A program made the position numbers and the translations under genes. Below the pieces are notes generated by a model. The model made no database searches and was not told where the DNA came from. It saw only the letters and a list, made by a program, of their open reading frames with translations. Shown here piece by piece: positions 7,483-11,872 of a stretch of 11,872 nucleotides of DNA. Positions within the stretch are counted from its first letter, which is position 1, and each line of letters begins with the position of its first letter. Source of the stretch: Eubacteriaceae bacterium (GTDB lineage: Bacteria > Bacillota > Clostridia > Eubacteriales > Alkalibacteraceae). The stretch lies in assembly GCA_003446375.1 (NCBI GenBank), contig DMAW01000135.1, forward strand, positions 1-11,872, read 5' to 3'.

Positions 7483-7529
7483 GTATTACAACAAAAACTA
7501 CAGAAGATACAGCCATGTTTTTCAAGGCA
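7483..7529 (+). pseudogene. RAYT (REP-associated Y1 transposase) fragment
   Basis: These 47 bases match the core of the RAYT gene at 9428 at 40 of 47 positions, without gaps. They encode YYNKNYRRYSHVFQG against YYNQKYRRHGHVFQG in the longer copy. No start, HUH motif or stop context survives. It is a decayed second copy of the same element. Confidence 0.7.
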
Positions 7530-7571
7530 CCTAATCTCTCAACAAGAGTTATTTGATGGCAGGTCTTATAG

Positions 7572-7616
7572 ACCCTTGACGTCATTTTTTGCAGTTAGTT
7601 GTGAAGCATCCGCTTT
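7572..7616 (+). repeat. RAYT 3'-flank repeat, copy 1
   Basis: A stretch running from ACCCTT through TAGTTGTGAA to about TCCGCTTT lines up without gaps with 9988-10032. Roughly three quarters of positions are identical by eye, and TAGTTGTGAA is exact. Both copies lie downstream of a RAYT segment in the same orientation, so the stretch probably belongs to the duplicated element. The rest of 7530-7759 holds no gene I can recognise. Confidence 0.45.
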
Positions 7617-7759
7617 AATTTTTTTATTTGAATTTTCTTTTACACCACTAAACGGACTTAATCATAAAATACAATCCCCTTTAAAGATAACTTCAGTGGG
7701 GATGTAAACAATTATAGGTACAGTTTGATGTGACCCCTTTTATTCTTTATTAAATCATT

Positions 7760-7803
7760 TTACAGATATACTTATATCAAGTTTATGATAAGTATTATTG
7801 TGC
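7760..7803. promoter_or_regulatory. Second AbiEi-operator-like inverted repeat, downstream of the toxin gene
   Basis: The left arm TTACAGATATACTTATA matches the left arm of the abiE promoter operator at 16 of 17 bases. A 10-nt spacer follows, then a right arm GATAAGTATTATTGTGC matching 12 of 17. The 17-10-17 layout is the same as at 9255-9298. The abiE operon is therefore bracketed by the same site on both sides. On the plus strand TTTACA (7759-7764) and TATGAT (7784-7789) with a 19-nt gap could form a weak promoter pointing antisense into the toxin gene. Confidence 0.5.
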
Positions 7804-7828
7804 CAATATTGTATTCAGCTTGTATTTT

Positions 7829-7921
7829 TTAAACTAATGCTCTCAAAGCATCTATGATATTACTGTACTCAATATCTTCAGCGTACCTATAATCTTTAGT
7901 GTACGTGCTCCATCTTTTTTT
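7829..7921 (-). other. A7 slippery tract and -1 frame continuation of the AbiEii toxin
   Basis: On the minus strand the toxin frame reads CTA AAA AAA GAT across an A7 run (7921-7915) and then encodes a 20-residue tail (DGARTLKII...). Moving -1 at the run gives RWSTYTKDYRYA, EDIEYSNIIDALRALV and TAA at 7831-7829, which looks like a typical AbiEii C-terminus (KRW..Y.. then a final helix). The full product would be 273 residues. A_AAA_AAA is a classic -1 slippery heptamer and a substrate for polymerase slippage, but a simple one-base deletion or a read error is equally possible. Confidence 0.7.
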
Positions 7922-8649
7922 AGGGTCTCACTGTTTTCAATTTTATAGATTCTTTTACTGATATCATTAAATATATGAGAAGTTTCTCTATGTGCTGCTG
8001 TCGATTTAAGTGCCTCTTTAAAAACTAAAAGATCAAAACTCTGAGTTTTTGTCAAAATATAAACATCATAAAAATCTCTTGGTCTTGTATTGAGCTCTCC
8101 CCTTCTCAGAATGGTTTCTACTTTCTCTGCTAAGACAGTTTCTACGTTGTAAGCCCACACGCCAATATTTCCTTCTTCAAAAATCATTTTGAATAGATAT
8201 AAGACTTCTTTAGGTGTAATGGCATCACCATTTGTAATATCTATCTGCATTGGTATAATAATGGTATCGTATTTTGAAACAATATTTACTCGATAACCGC
8301 CATAAGTATCATCTGCCCTAATAGCATCAACATTATTAAATGTAAAAGTTACATCATCATTAATTGAAATGTTACAGATCTCTTTAATTACTTTGGCAAT
8401 TGAATCATTATCAATTGGATAGTTCTTAATTGTTGCATCCATGTCCATAGTTGCTCTATTATCTATTCCCACAAGTGCAGCAATCAACATGCCACCTTTT
8501 AAAATAAACTTATCTTTATAGGCCGACTTGGAGAGACGTTCAAGGAATCTTTCAAACATATAGTTTTGAAGCACTACCTGAGCTGACATATCTTTTTTTC
8601 TAGCTAGATTTCTAATTTTTGCTTTTAAGCTCATCGCTTTTCCACTCAC
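7852..8649 (-). CDS. abiEii: AbiEii/AbiGii-type nucleotidyltransferase toxin (type IV toxin-antitoxin / abortive infection)
   Basis: A 265-residue DUF1814 protein. Nucleotidyltransferase motifs: KGGMLIA (51-57) then RATMDMDAT with metal ligands Asp69 and Asp71; IRADDTYGGYRV (110-121); third acidic residue Asp137 in QIDITNGDAITP; AEKVETILRRG (174-184) with Lys176; NTRPRDFYDVY (187-197). AbiEii/MenT-type toxins transfer nucleotides (GTP preference, or CMP to tRNA in relatives) and stop growth, aborting phage infection. The start is GTG 8649, overlapping the antitoxin TGA by 4 nt (GTGA), with GGAGG 7 nt upstream. In this frame the C-terminus is aberrant after Lys245; the family-like end lies in the -1 frame to 7829. 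The protein may therefore be impaired or slippage-dependent. Confidence 0.88.
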   Translation of the reverse strand: MSGKAMSLKAKIRNLARKKDMSAQVVLQNYMFERFLERLSKSAYKDKFILKGGMLIAALVGIDNRATMDMDATIKNYPIDNDSIAKVIKEICNISINDDVTFTFNNVDAIRADDTYGGYRVNIVSKYDTIIIPMQIDITNGDAITPKEVLYLFKMIFEEGNIGVWAYNVETVLAEKVETILRRGELNTRPRDFYDVYILTKTQSFDLLVFKEALKSTAAHRETSHIFNDISKRIYKIENSETLKKDGARTLKIIGTLKILSTVIS

Positions 8650-9239
8650 AGTATCACCTCCAAATAATTTTTAAGCACCGTTTCTATTTTGAGTTTTTTC
8701 GCATAATCCATTAATAATAAATAATCCGATGATTTTATTTTAACGTATCTTCTTAATGCTTCATTTAGAATTTGAATATCTACCCTACTTCTACTTTTTA
8801 TAATGTCACAAATCGTTCTTTCAATATTATAAACTCTAATCTGATTACCGAATGAGCTTTCAACTGATACAACACCAAGCTCATGTAATTCCTTCTTTAC
8901 ATAGTAAATTTTAAATCTATCTGCAATATTTGAAACAACCTTATACCCACTAGGAACCGTAGCCGAATACTCAAATGGGGTTCGATCTGATAGATGGTGC
9001 ATAAAAAGAGCTGTCTCATGGGAATAAATTAATTTCGAATACTTTTTCTGCATAGCAAACATTTCATCTTCAATAGCATCAACAGCTACATATACACCAC
9101 GATCACATCTTTCTAGCCTACCTTCATTAATCAATCTTTGAAGGTATTTTCTTGGTATCCCATATTTATCAAGATCAGCACTTAAAATCGTACCATTTTG
9201 CTGTTCAATCAATTCTTCAATTTTTTCAAGGTAACTCAT
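8646..9239 (-). CDS. abiEi: AbiEi-family antitoxin / transcriptional autorepressor
   Basis: A 197-residue protein with an N-terminal winged helix (about 1-50: EKIEELIEQQNGTILSADL, then GIPRKYLQRLINEGRLE, DRGVYV). A C-terminal antitoxin domain contains SHETALFMHHLSDRTP and the conserved (Y)NIERTICDII. In characterised type IV systems the antitoxin does not bind the toxin stably. It opposes toxicity and represses its own promoter through the wHTH domain. The start is ATG 9239 with AGGAGG upstream. It is the first gene of the abiE operon and overlaps the toxin start. A 17-10-17 inverted repeat with an embedded promoter lies 16 nt upstream, fitting autoregulation. Confidence 0.88.
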   Translation of the reverse strand: MSYLEKIEELIEQQNGTILSADLDKYGIPRKYLQRLINEGRLERCDRGVYVAVDAIEDEMFAMQKKYSKLIYSHETALFMHHLSDRTPFEYSATVPSGYKVVSNIADRFKIYYVKKELHELGVVSVESSFGNQIRVYNIERTICDIIKSRSRVDIQILNEALRRYVKIKSSDYLLLMDYAKKLKIETVLKNYLEVIL

Positions 9240-9254
9240 AACTATCGCCTCCTG

Positions 9255-9299
9255 TTACAAATATACTTATATTGTACTCTGTATAAGTATATTTGTAAA
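9255..9299 (-). promoter_or_regulatory. abiE promoter embedded in a perfect 17-bp inverted repeat operator
   Basis: Arms TTACAAATATACTTATA (9255-9271) and TATAAGTATATTTGTAA (9282-9298) are perfect complements around a 10-nt spacer. On the minus strand TTTACA (9299-9294), 17 nt, TACAAT (9276-9271) forms a 5/6 + 5/6 sigma-A promoter. The -35 lies in one arm and the -10 occupies the spacer up to the other arm. AbiEi binding would cover the whole promoter. A further ATACTTAT occurs at 9334-9341. Confidence 0.85.
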
Positions 9300-9427
9300 C
9301 AAGATTTTACTCCATAGCATAACTACCGATTTTATACTTATTATTGCATGCATGCTATAAATATATAATAATATTTTTAATAACATATGTTCGTTAATTG
9401 ATCAAATTCCTGAAAGGAGTGTTCCTT

Positions 9428-9847
9428 TTGCCACGAATAGTCCGTATCAAAGACCCGGATACCGTACACCCTGTTATGTGCCTCTCAATTAGCGAGCTTA
9501 CCCTGTTTAAAAACTACAAAGACAAGGTAAAATACTTAGAGCTTCTGGCTCTGTACTGCGAAAAATTCCAGTGCAGCATACTTTCATACTGCCTTATGGA
9601 TACCCATGTCCACATCCAACTAGACCCACGTGGATCTGACATGTCCAAGTTCATGCATGGGGTCAATCTTTGCTATGCCCAGTATTACAATCAAAAGTAC
9701 AGAAGGCACGGCCATGTTTTCCAAGGCAGGTTCTTAAGCAGGGCAGCTAACCTTTGCAACAAGGGTTACGAGCTGATCAAGTTGATTCCCAAGTATCAGA
9801 ACATCTACCCGGAGATCCTAGTTTTCATAAAACCTAAAGCTTCATAA
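9428..9847 (+). CDS. REP-associated tyrosine transposase (RAYT, Y1/IS200-like), C-terminally truncated
   Basis: From TTG 9428 (AAAGGAG 9 nt upstream) it encodes 139 residues: PRIVRIKDPDTV, ISELTLFKNYKDK, then the HUH pair His60/His62 in LMDTHVHIQLD, and YAQYYNQKYRRHGHVFQGRF (83-102). This is the Y1 HUH single-strand DNA transposase fold of RAYT proteins. After Ser104 the sequence leaves the family. The helix with the catalytic Tyr (usually YIHxNP or similar) is absent, replaced by a 35-residue unrelated tail. It is probably inactive alone. Its DNA is visibly more GC-rich than the adjacent abiE genes, suggesting separate origin. A decayed copy lies at 7483-7529. Confidence 0.8.
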   Translation: MPRIVRIKDPDTVHPVMCLSISELTLFKNYKDKVKYLELLALYCEKFQCSILSYCLMDTHVHIQLDPRGSDMSKFMHGVNLCYAQYYNQKYRRHGHVFQGRFLSRAANLCNKGYELIKLIPKYQNIYPEILVFIKPKAS

Positions 9848-9935
9848 GGATAATTAAAAATCATTTTCCCCACTCCTCCAAACCGGTGGATTAGTTTTGT
9901 TTCGATCATTTGCATTACTAGCCTTTTGATAGTAC

Positions 9936-9961
9936 GCTGTGATTAATTATTTAATCACGGC
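9936..9961. repeat. REP-like hairpin downstream of the RAYT gene
   Basis: GCTGTGATTAA (9936-9946), loop TTAT, TTAATCACGGC (9951-9961) form an 11-bp stem with one G-T pair. RAYT enzymes act on short palindromic REP sequences near their genes, so this 26-nt palindrome 88 nt downstream is a candidate substrate. No T-run follows, so it is not an obvious terminator. Confidence 0.4.
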
Positions 9962-9987
9962 GACGAATGTTAAGGATGTTTTTATGC

Positions 9988-10032
9988 ACCCTTAATGTCA
10001 GTTTTGACGGATAGTTGTGAAATGTCCCCTTT
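9988..10032 (+). repeat. RAYT 3'-flank repeat, copy 2
   Basis: This aligns with 7572-7616 (exact TAGTTGTGAA core, roughly three quarters identity overall). It continues into TGTCCCCTTTT. It marks how far the duplicated RAYT-associated segment extends beyond the transposase frame. Confidence 0.45.
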
Positions 10033-10056
10033 TTGCTTGCAAACTATCAGGAATAC

Positions 10057-10084
10057 AAAAAACCGAATCAGCTTGCTGATTCGG
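10057..10084 (-). terminator. Terminator of the tRNA/tmRNA-like remnant
   Basis: On the minus strand CCGAATCA, a GCAAGC loop, TGATTCGG is followed by six T residues. It lies 36 nt past the CCA end of the remnant at 10121-10157, the usual arrangement after a stable RNA gene. No other minus-strand gene ends here. Confidence 0.75.
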
Positions 10085-10120
10085 CGTATGTAATGCTATT
10101 AATGTTTTCGTGGAATAAAT

Positions 10121-10157
10121 TGGTGGAGACAGCGGAAATCGAAGTCGGATCCCGATT
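10121..10157 (-). other. Degenerate tRNA/tmRNA 3'-end remnant
   Basis: The minus strand ends GACTTCGATTTCCGC, then TGTCTCCACCA. This resembles a T-loop (TTCGATT), the 3' T-stem and an acceptor strand with encoded CCA, as at the 3' end of tmRNA (ssrA). The 5' T-stem bases (CCGAC) do not pair with the 3' ones (TCCGC), and no acceptor 5' strand is found. It is therefore a fossil fragment, followed by a terminator. Together with 6863-6929 and 10271-10335 it makes three RNA-end/terminator modules. Confidence 0.5.
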
Positions 10158-10270
10158 GTCATTTCTTTGTATTCTAATTCATTTTCTATTCTTTTTCTGT
10201 ATTTTCATAATAATATTTCTATGTACTTCTCGTGCTTTTGGCGGGGTCGATTTCACACCGCACAATATTA

Positions 10271-10335
10271 AAAAAAGAACCTCAAAATTGAAGTTCTGGT
10301 TGTCTTTTATGGTGGAGGCGGAGCGTACAGGCTTA
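10271..10335 (-). repeat. tRNA/tmRNA 3'-end plus terminator module, right copy
   Basis: On the minus strand GCCTCCACCA (10319-10310) is followed by a hairpin (AGAACTTCA/TGAGGTTCT) and a T-run (10276-10271). It is a direct repeat of 6863-6929 about 3.4 kb away, bracketing the Fic remnant, the RAYT copies and the abiE operon. The interval 10158-10270 between the remnants is T-rich and shows no gene. Confidence 0.55.
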
Positions 10336-10471
10336 CTTTGGAAATAGATAGGGATAGCCTGTTGTCGATTCAGCCCAAGTATATCAAGCTTATAAGTAAA
10401 AGTTAATAGTTTTAATGTATTGACTTCAAGGAACGTTACAAGATTGAAGTTAATGCTCTGACCTAAAGAAA

Positions 10472-10497
10472 CTGTCTAGTTTAGTGTTGACAATGCA
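10472..10497 (-). mobile_element. IS3-like terminal repeat, inserted in an IS6 remnant
   Basis: The minus strand from 10497 starts TGCATTGTCAACACTAAACT and ends GACAG. 22 of 26 bases match the terminal repeat at 11547-11572 in the same orientation. It starts with the TG dinucleotide typical of IS3 ends and abuts the broken IS6 transposase frame at 10498/10499. The rest of the element is not recognisable between here and 10336. Confidence 0.55.
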
Positions 10498-10498
10498 C

Positions 10499-10708
10499 AT
10501 CCATCCTCCATGAATCATTTGTCGTTTTAAGGTGGCTTCGAACTTTTTCGTCAATGATTGGAGAATATTGATGAACCCAGCTCATGCTTGTGGTATAAGT
10601 CACTTGCAAACCTCGCTCGACCATCATTTCCACCAAAATCCGATAGCTTAATGGCTATTTCAGATACCCTCTTACTTACAAAACGATAATCTGCGATTCA
10701 AAGTGCTT
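10499..10708 (-). pseudogene. IS6-family transposase, N-terminal remnant
   Basis: One continuous 70-codon frame reads KHFESQIIVL, stop, VRGYLK, stop, PLSYRILVEMMVERGLQV, then SWVHQYSP, then HLKTTNDSWRMD. This matches the IS6/IS26-group pattern KHF...VRWYLRYPLSYRDLEEMM, WV..YAP and LKPTNDSWRVDET. Two stops (TAA, TAG) and a W-to-G change show decay. The frame is cut right after RMD, just before the first catalytic Asp-Glu continuation, where the IS3-like end begins. Confidence 0.8.
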
Positions 10709-10812
10709 CCCATCGTCAGTTATTTTTTGCCCTCAATTCACCCTTGATACTTAGATTTTATCAGAAATCGAGAGAGTTGAGATAGGGATTGATATCTTTT
10801 GCACCAGAACCC

Positions 10813-10836
10813 AAAAAGCACCAAAAGGGTTTGTGC
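10813..10836 (-). terminator. Terminator of the small membrane protein gene
   Basis: On the minus strand GCACAAA pairs with TTTGGTGC (one bulged G) around a short loop and is followed by TTTTT. It begins 2-3 nt after the stop codon of the 48-codon gene, which supports that gene being a real transcription unit. Confidence 0.6.
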
Positions 10837-10838
10837 CG

Positions 10839-10985
10839 CTATTTAGTTTTATCTTTATTCAAATATTTAAATAAAGCTTTGAATAACAGAATAAACAATA
10901 ATACTGTGACTATCAACAGAATGATGTTAGCACTCTGATGTATAATTTGAAAAGCACTTCTTATAGAAAATTCATTATCAGTCAT
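10839..10985 (-). CDS. Small single-span membrane protein of 48 residues, unknown function
   Basis: From ATG 10985 the frame gives MTDNEFSIRSAFQ, then a hydrophobic stretch (about residues 21-36, IILLIVTVLLFILLF), and a lysine-rich tail KALFKYLNKDKTK. That is the charge pattern of an inner-membrane protein with its tail in the cytoplasm. AGCAGGTG lies 7 nt before the start. A terminator begins immediately after the TAG, and a perfect inverted repeat lies about 80 nt upstream. It is too short for a family call. A small membrane toxin, a holin-like peptide or a modulator of a transporter are all possible. It is the only intact-looking frame among the IS remnants. Confidence 0.5.
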   Translation of the reverse strand: MTDNEFSIRSAFQIIHQSANIILLIVTVLLFILLFKALFKYLNKDKTK

Positions 10986-11065
10986 AACAATACACCTGCT
11001 TTCTTTAAGAATAGATAGTATTTAATTCGAAGATTCTATCTGAGTAAAATATTTAAATAAGGTAT

Positions 11066-11103
11066 ACATCAATTTGTACGACATAAAAAGTACAAATTGA
11101 TGT
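11066..11103. repeat. Perfect 14-bp inverted repeat upstream of the small membrane gene
   Basis: ACATCAATTTGTAC (11066-11079) and its exact complement (11090-11103) enclose a 10-nt loop. Neither side has the T-run of a good terminator. It may be an operator or RNA hairpin for the 48-codon gene, although I cannot fit a convincing promoter beside it. The rest of 11104-11254 contains no gene that I recognise. Confidence 0.5.
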
Positions 11104-11254
11104 GTTCATTTATACGCTTCTTTTCTGGGATGTTATTTCATCACAAAATGCTACAATAGACTCAACTAGTACCCATATTGTGACATCCAGTTGACAAAAA
11201 TTTCAAAACATAAATCTGGATAGTTCCGCTTGATTCTACAACCAACCAACGCCA

Positions 11255-11500
11255 TTCTATTTTTAAGACTCTGATTTTTTTATTGCGTAGCCTGATTAAT
11301 TCTTCTTAATCCAGAGTTTTTTTATCGCACTCTTTTGCAGAACCGGTGGCGTTGATTCGATTAATCCAGCGATTGACTACCGTTGGAACCAAATCGTATT
11401 CGCGGCATATTTCAAATTATGATTTGCCTGCATTATTCAATTAGACGATTTGGAGCTTGAAGTCATCATTAAATGATCGGCATTTTCTTTTTTCATTCAT
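11255..11500 (-). pseudogene. IS3-family transposase OrfA remnant
   Basis: From ATG 11500 (AAAAGGAG upstream) the frame reads MNEKRKCRSFNDDFKLQIV, stop, LNNAGKS, stop, FEICREYDLVPTVVNRWINR, INATGSAKECDKKTLD, stop, EELIRLRNKKIRVLKIE. This is the IS3 OrfA helix-turn-helix (FKLQIV..Y..GKS..EICREYDL..S.L.RWI) plus the start of its leucine zipper. There are three in-frame stops, and similarity ends at about 11255. No OrfB catalytic part follows, so the element is dead. Confidence 0.82.
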
Positions 11501-11546
11501 GCTATTAATCTCCTTTTCTTTTGATATTAGCATGAAACTAAAATTT

Positions 11547-11572
11547 CTGTCTAGTTAAGTGTGGCCAATCCA
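11547..11572 (-). mobile_element. IS3-family terminal inverted repeat (left end of the OrfA remnant)
   Basis: On the minus strand from 11572 it starts TGGATTGGCCACACTTAACT and ends GACAG, 46 nt before the OrfA SD/start region, the normal distance for an IS3 left end. 22 of 26 bases match the end at 10472-10497. Confidence 0.6.
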
Positions 11573-11628
11573 TAATTTGTTAGGTTTATTTTTAGTCAAA
11601 TTATGCCTAAACAATAAATGTATGTTTT

Positions 11629-11856
11629 TTAACGAATAACATATGCATATCCGCTTAAATAGATTTGCTCGCTATAAAAACGTAACATTCCGTTTACTAG
11701 AAAATAATAGTCTAACACACCTGAAGCCGCTGCGTAAATATCTTTACCTCCACTTGCTATTTGAGAGTAACAAGAGGCTTCGTTCCAATCATATCCGTAA
11801 GTTAGACCAGTGAATGTCGTATATGCATTATGGTAAGTAATGTAACCAGTGTTAAG
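11629..11856 (-). pseudogene. C-terminal fragment of an unrecognised tyrosine-rich protein
   Basis: The 75-codon frame contains TGYITYHNAYTTFTGLTYG, DWNEASCYSQIASGG and FYSEQIYLSGYAYVIR, ending at TAA 11631-11629. It has 13 Tyr, many Gly/Ser/Thr and no long hydrophobic span, which looks like the end of an exported or surface domain. There is no usable start: a TGA at 11859-11857 precedes it, and the window ends 13 nt later. It may therefore be a broken gene or one whose N-terminus was cut by an insertion. I do not recognise the family. Confidence 0.35.
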
Positions 11857-11872
11857 TCAAGTCCATTTTAGT

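Noticed and set aside
7673..7702. ATCCCC/GGGGAT inverted repeat as a terminator
   Set aside because: Only 6 bp with a long loop and no T-run, and no gene ends next to it.
7330..7707. 125-codon plus-strand open frame
   Set aside because: It mixes the complement of the Fic remnant with a RAYT fragment in one frame by chance; no RBS and no family-like pattern beyond the short RAYT segment.
10121..10157. Functional tRNA or tmRNA gene
   Set aside because: The T-stem does not pair and no D-arm, anticodon arm or 5' acceptor strand can be found; only a 3'-end remnant is supported.
10033..10347. 104-codon plus-strand open frame
   Set aside because: It runs across the terminator, the tRNA-like remnant and the right repeat; composition is non-coding and no RBS or motif is present.
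1..11872. CRISPR array
   Set aside because: No regularly spaced repeats of CRISPR size were seen; the only repeats are the two RNA-end modules, the operator pair, the RAYT segments and the IS ends.

Overview
The window looks like an AT-rich, low-GC Gram-positive chromosome, most likely an anaerobic Clostridia-type Firmicute. The basis is strong AGGAGG-type ribosome binding sites, frequent GTG/TTG starts, consensus sigma-A promoters, a perfect CcpA cre-type site, and protein families that look clostridial. No species is claimed.

Left part (1-6864), housekeeping and accessory metabolism. The 3' end of a molybdopterin (sulfite-oxidase-like) oxidoreductase, broken by a frameshift, enters at the left edge. 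It converges on a minus-strand galactitol-type operon: a zinc polyol-phosphate dehydrogenase (gatD-like), PTS IIB (gatB) and PTS IIC (gatC). A consensus promoter with a GAACA-type operator precedes gatD, and a hairpin plus a cre site lie between gatD and gatB. No IIA gene is present in the window, so the phosphoryl chain must be completed from elsewhere. Next come a CDF cation-efflux gene and an ABC-F ATPase (YfmM-like), both on the minus strand, and a plus-strand carboxymuconolactone-decarboxylase/AhpD-like gene.

Middle part (about 6863-10335), a defence or mobile island. It is bounded by two roughly 65-bp direct repeats. Each repeat reads, on the minus strand, as the last bases of a tRNA/tmRNA (GCCTCCACCA) followed by a hairpin terminator. 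A third, more tRNA-like remnant with its own terminator lies just inside the right repeat. Between them are the C-terminal remnant of a Fic protein, a fragment of a REP-associated Y1 transposase (RAYT), an AbiEi/AbiEii type IV toxin-antitoxin operon, and a longer but C-terminally truncated RAYT. The abiE promoter is buried in a 17-10-17 inverted repeat, and a second copy of that repeat lies just past the toxin gene. The toxin frame is cut short at an A7 run. Its family-like C-terminus continues in the -1 frame, which indicates either a frameshift mutation or slippage/programmed frameshifting.

Right part (about 10336-11872), an insertion-sequence graveyard. An IS6-family transposase N-terminus with stop codons is cut exactly where an IS3-like terminal repeat begins. 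Further right are an IS3-family orfA remnant with its own terminal repeat and the C-terminus of an unrecognised tyrosine-rich protein. Between these is an apparently intact 48-residue single-span membrane protein gene with its own terminator, preceded by a perfect 14-bp inverted repeat.
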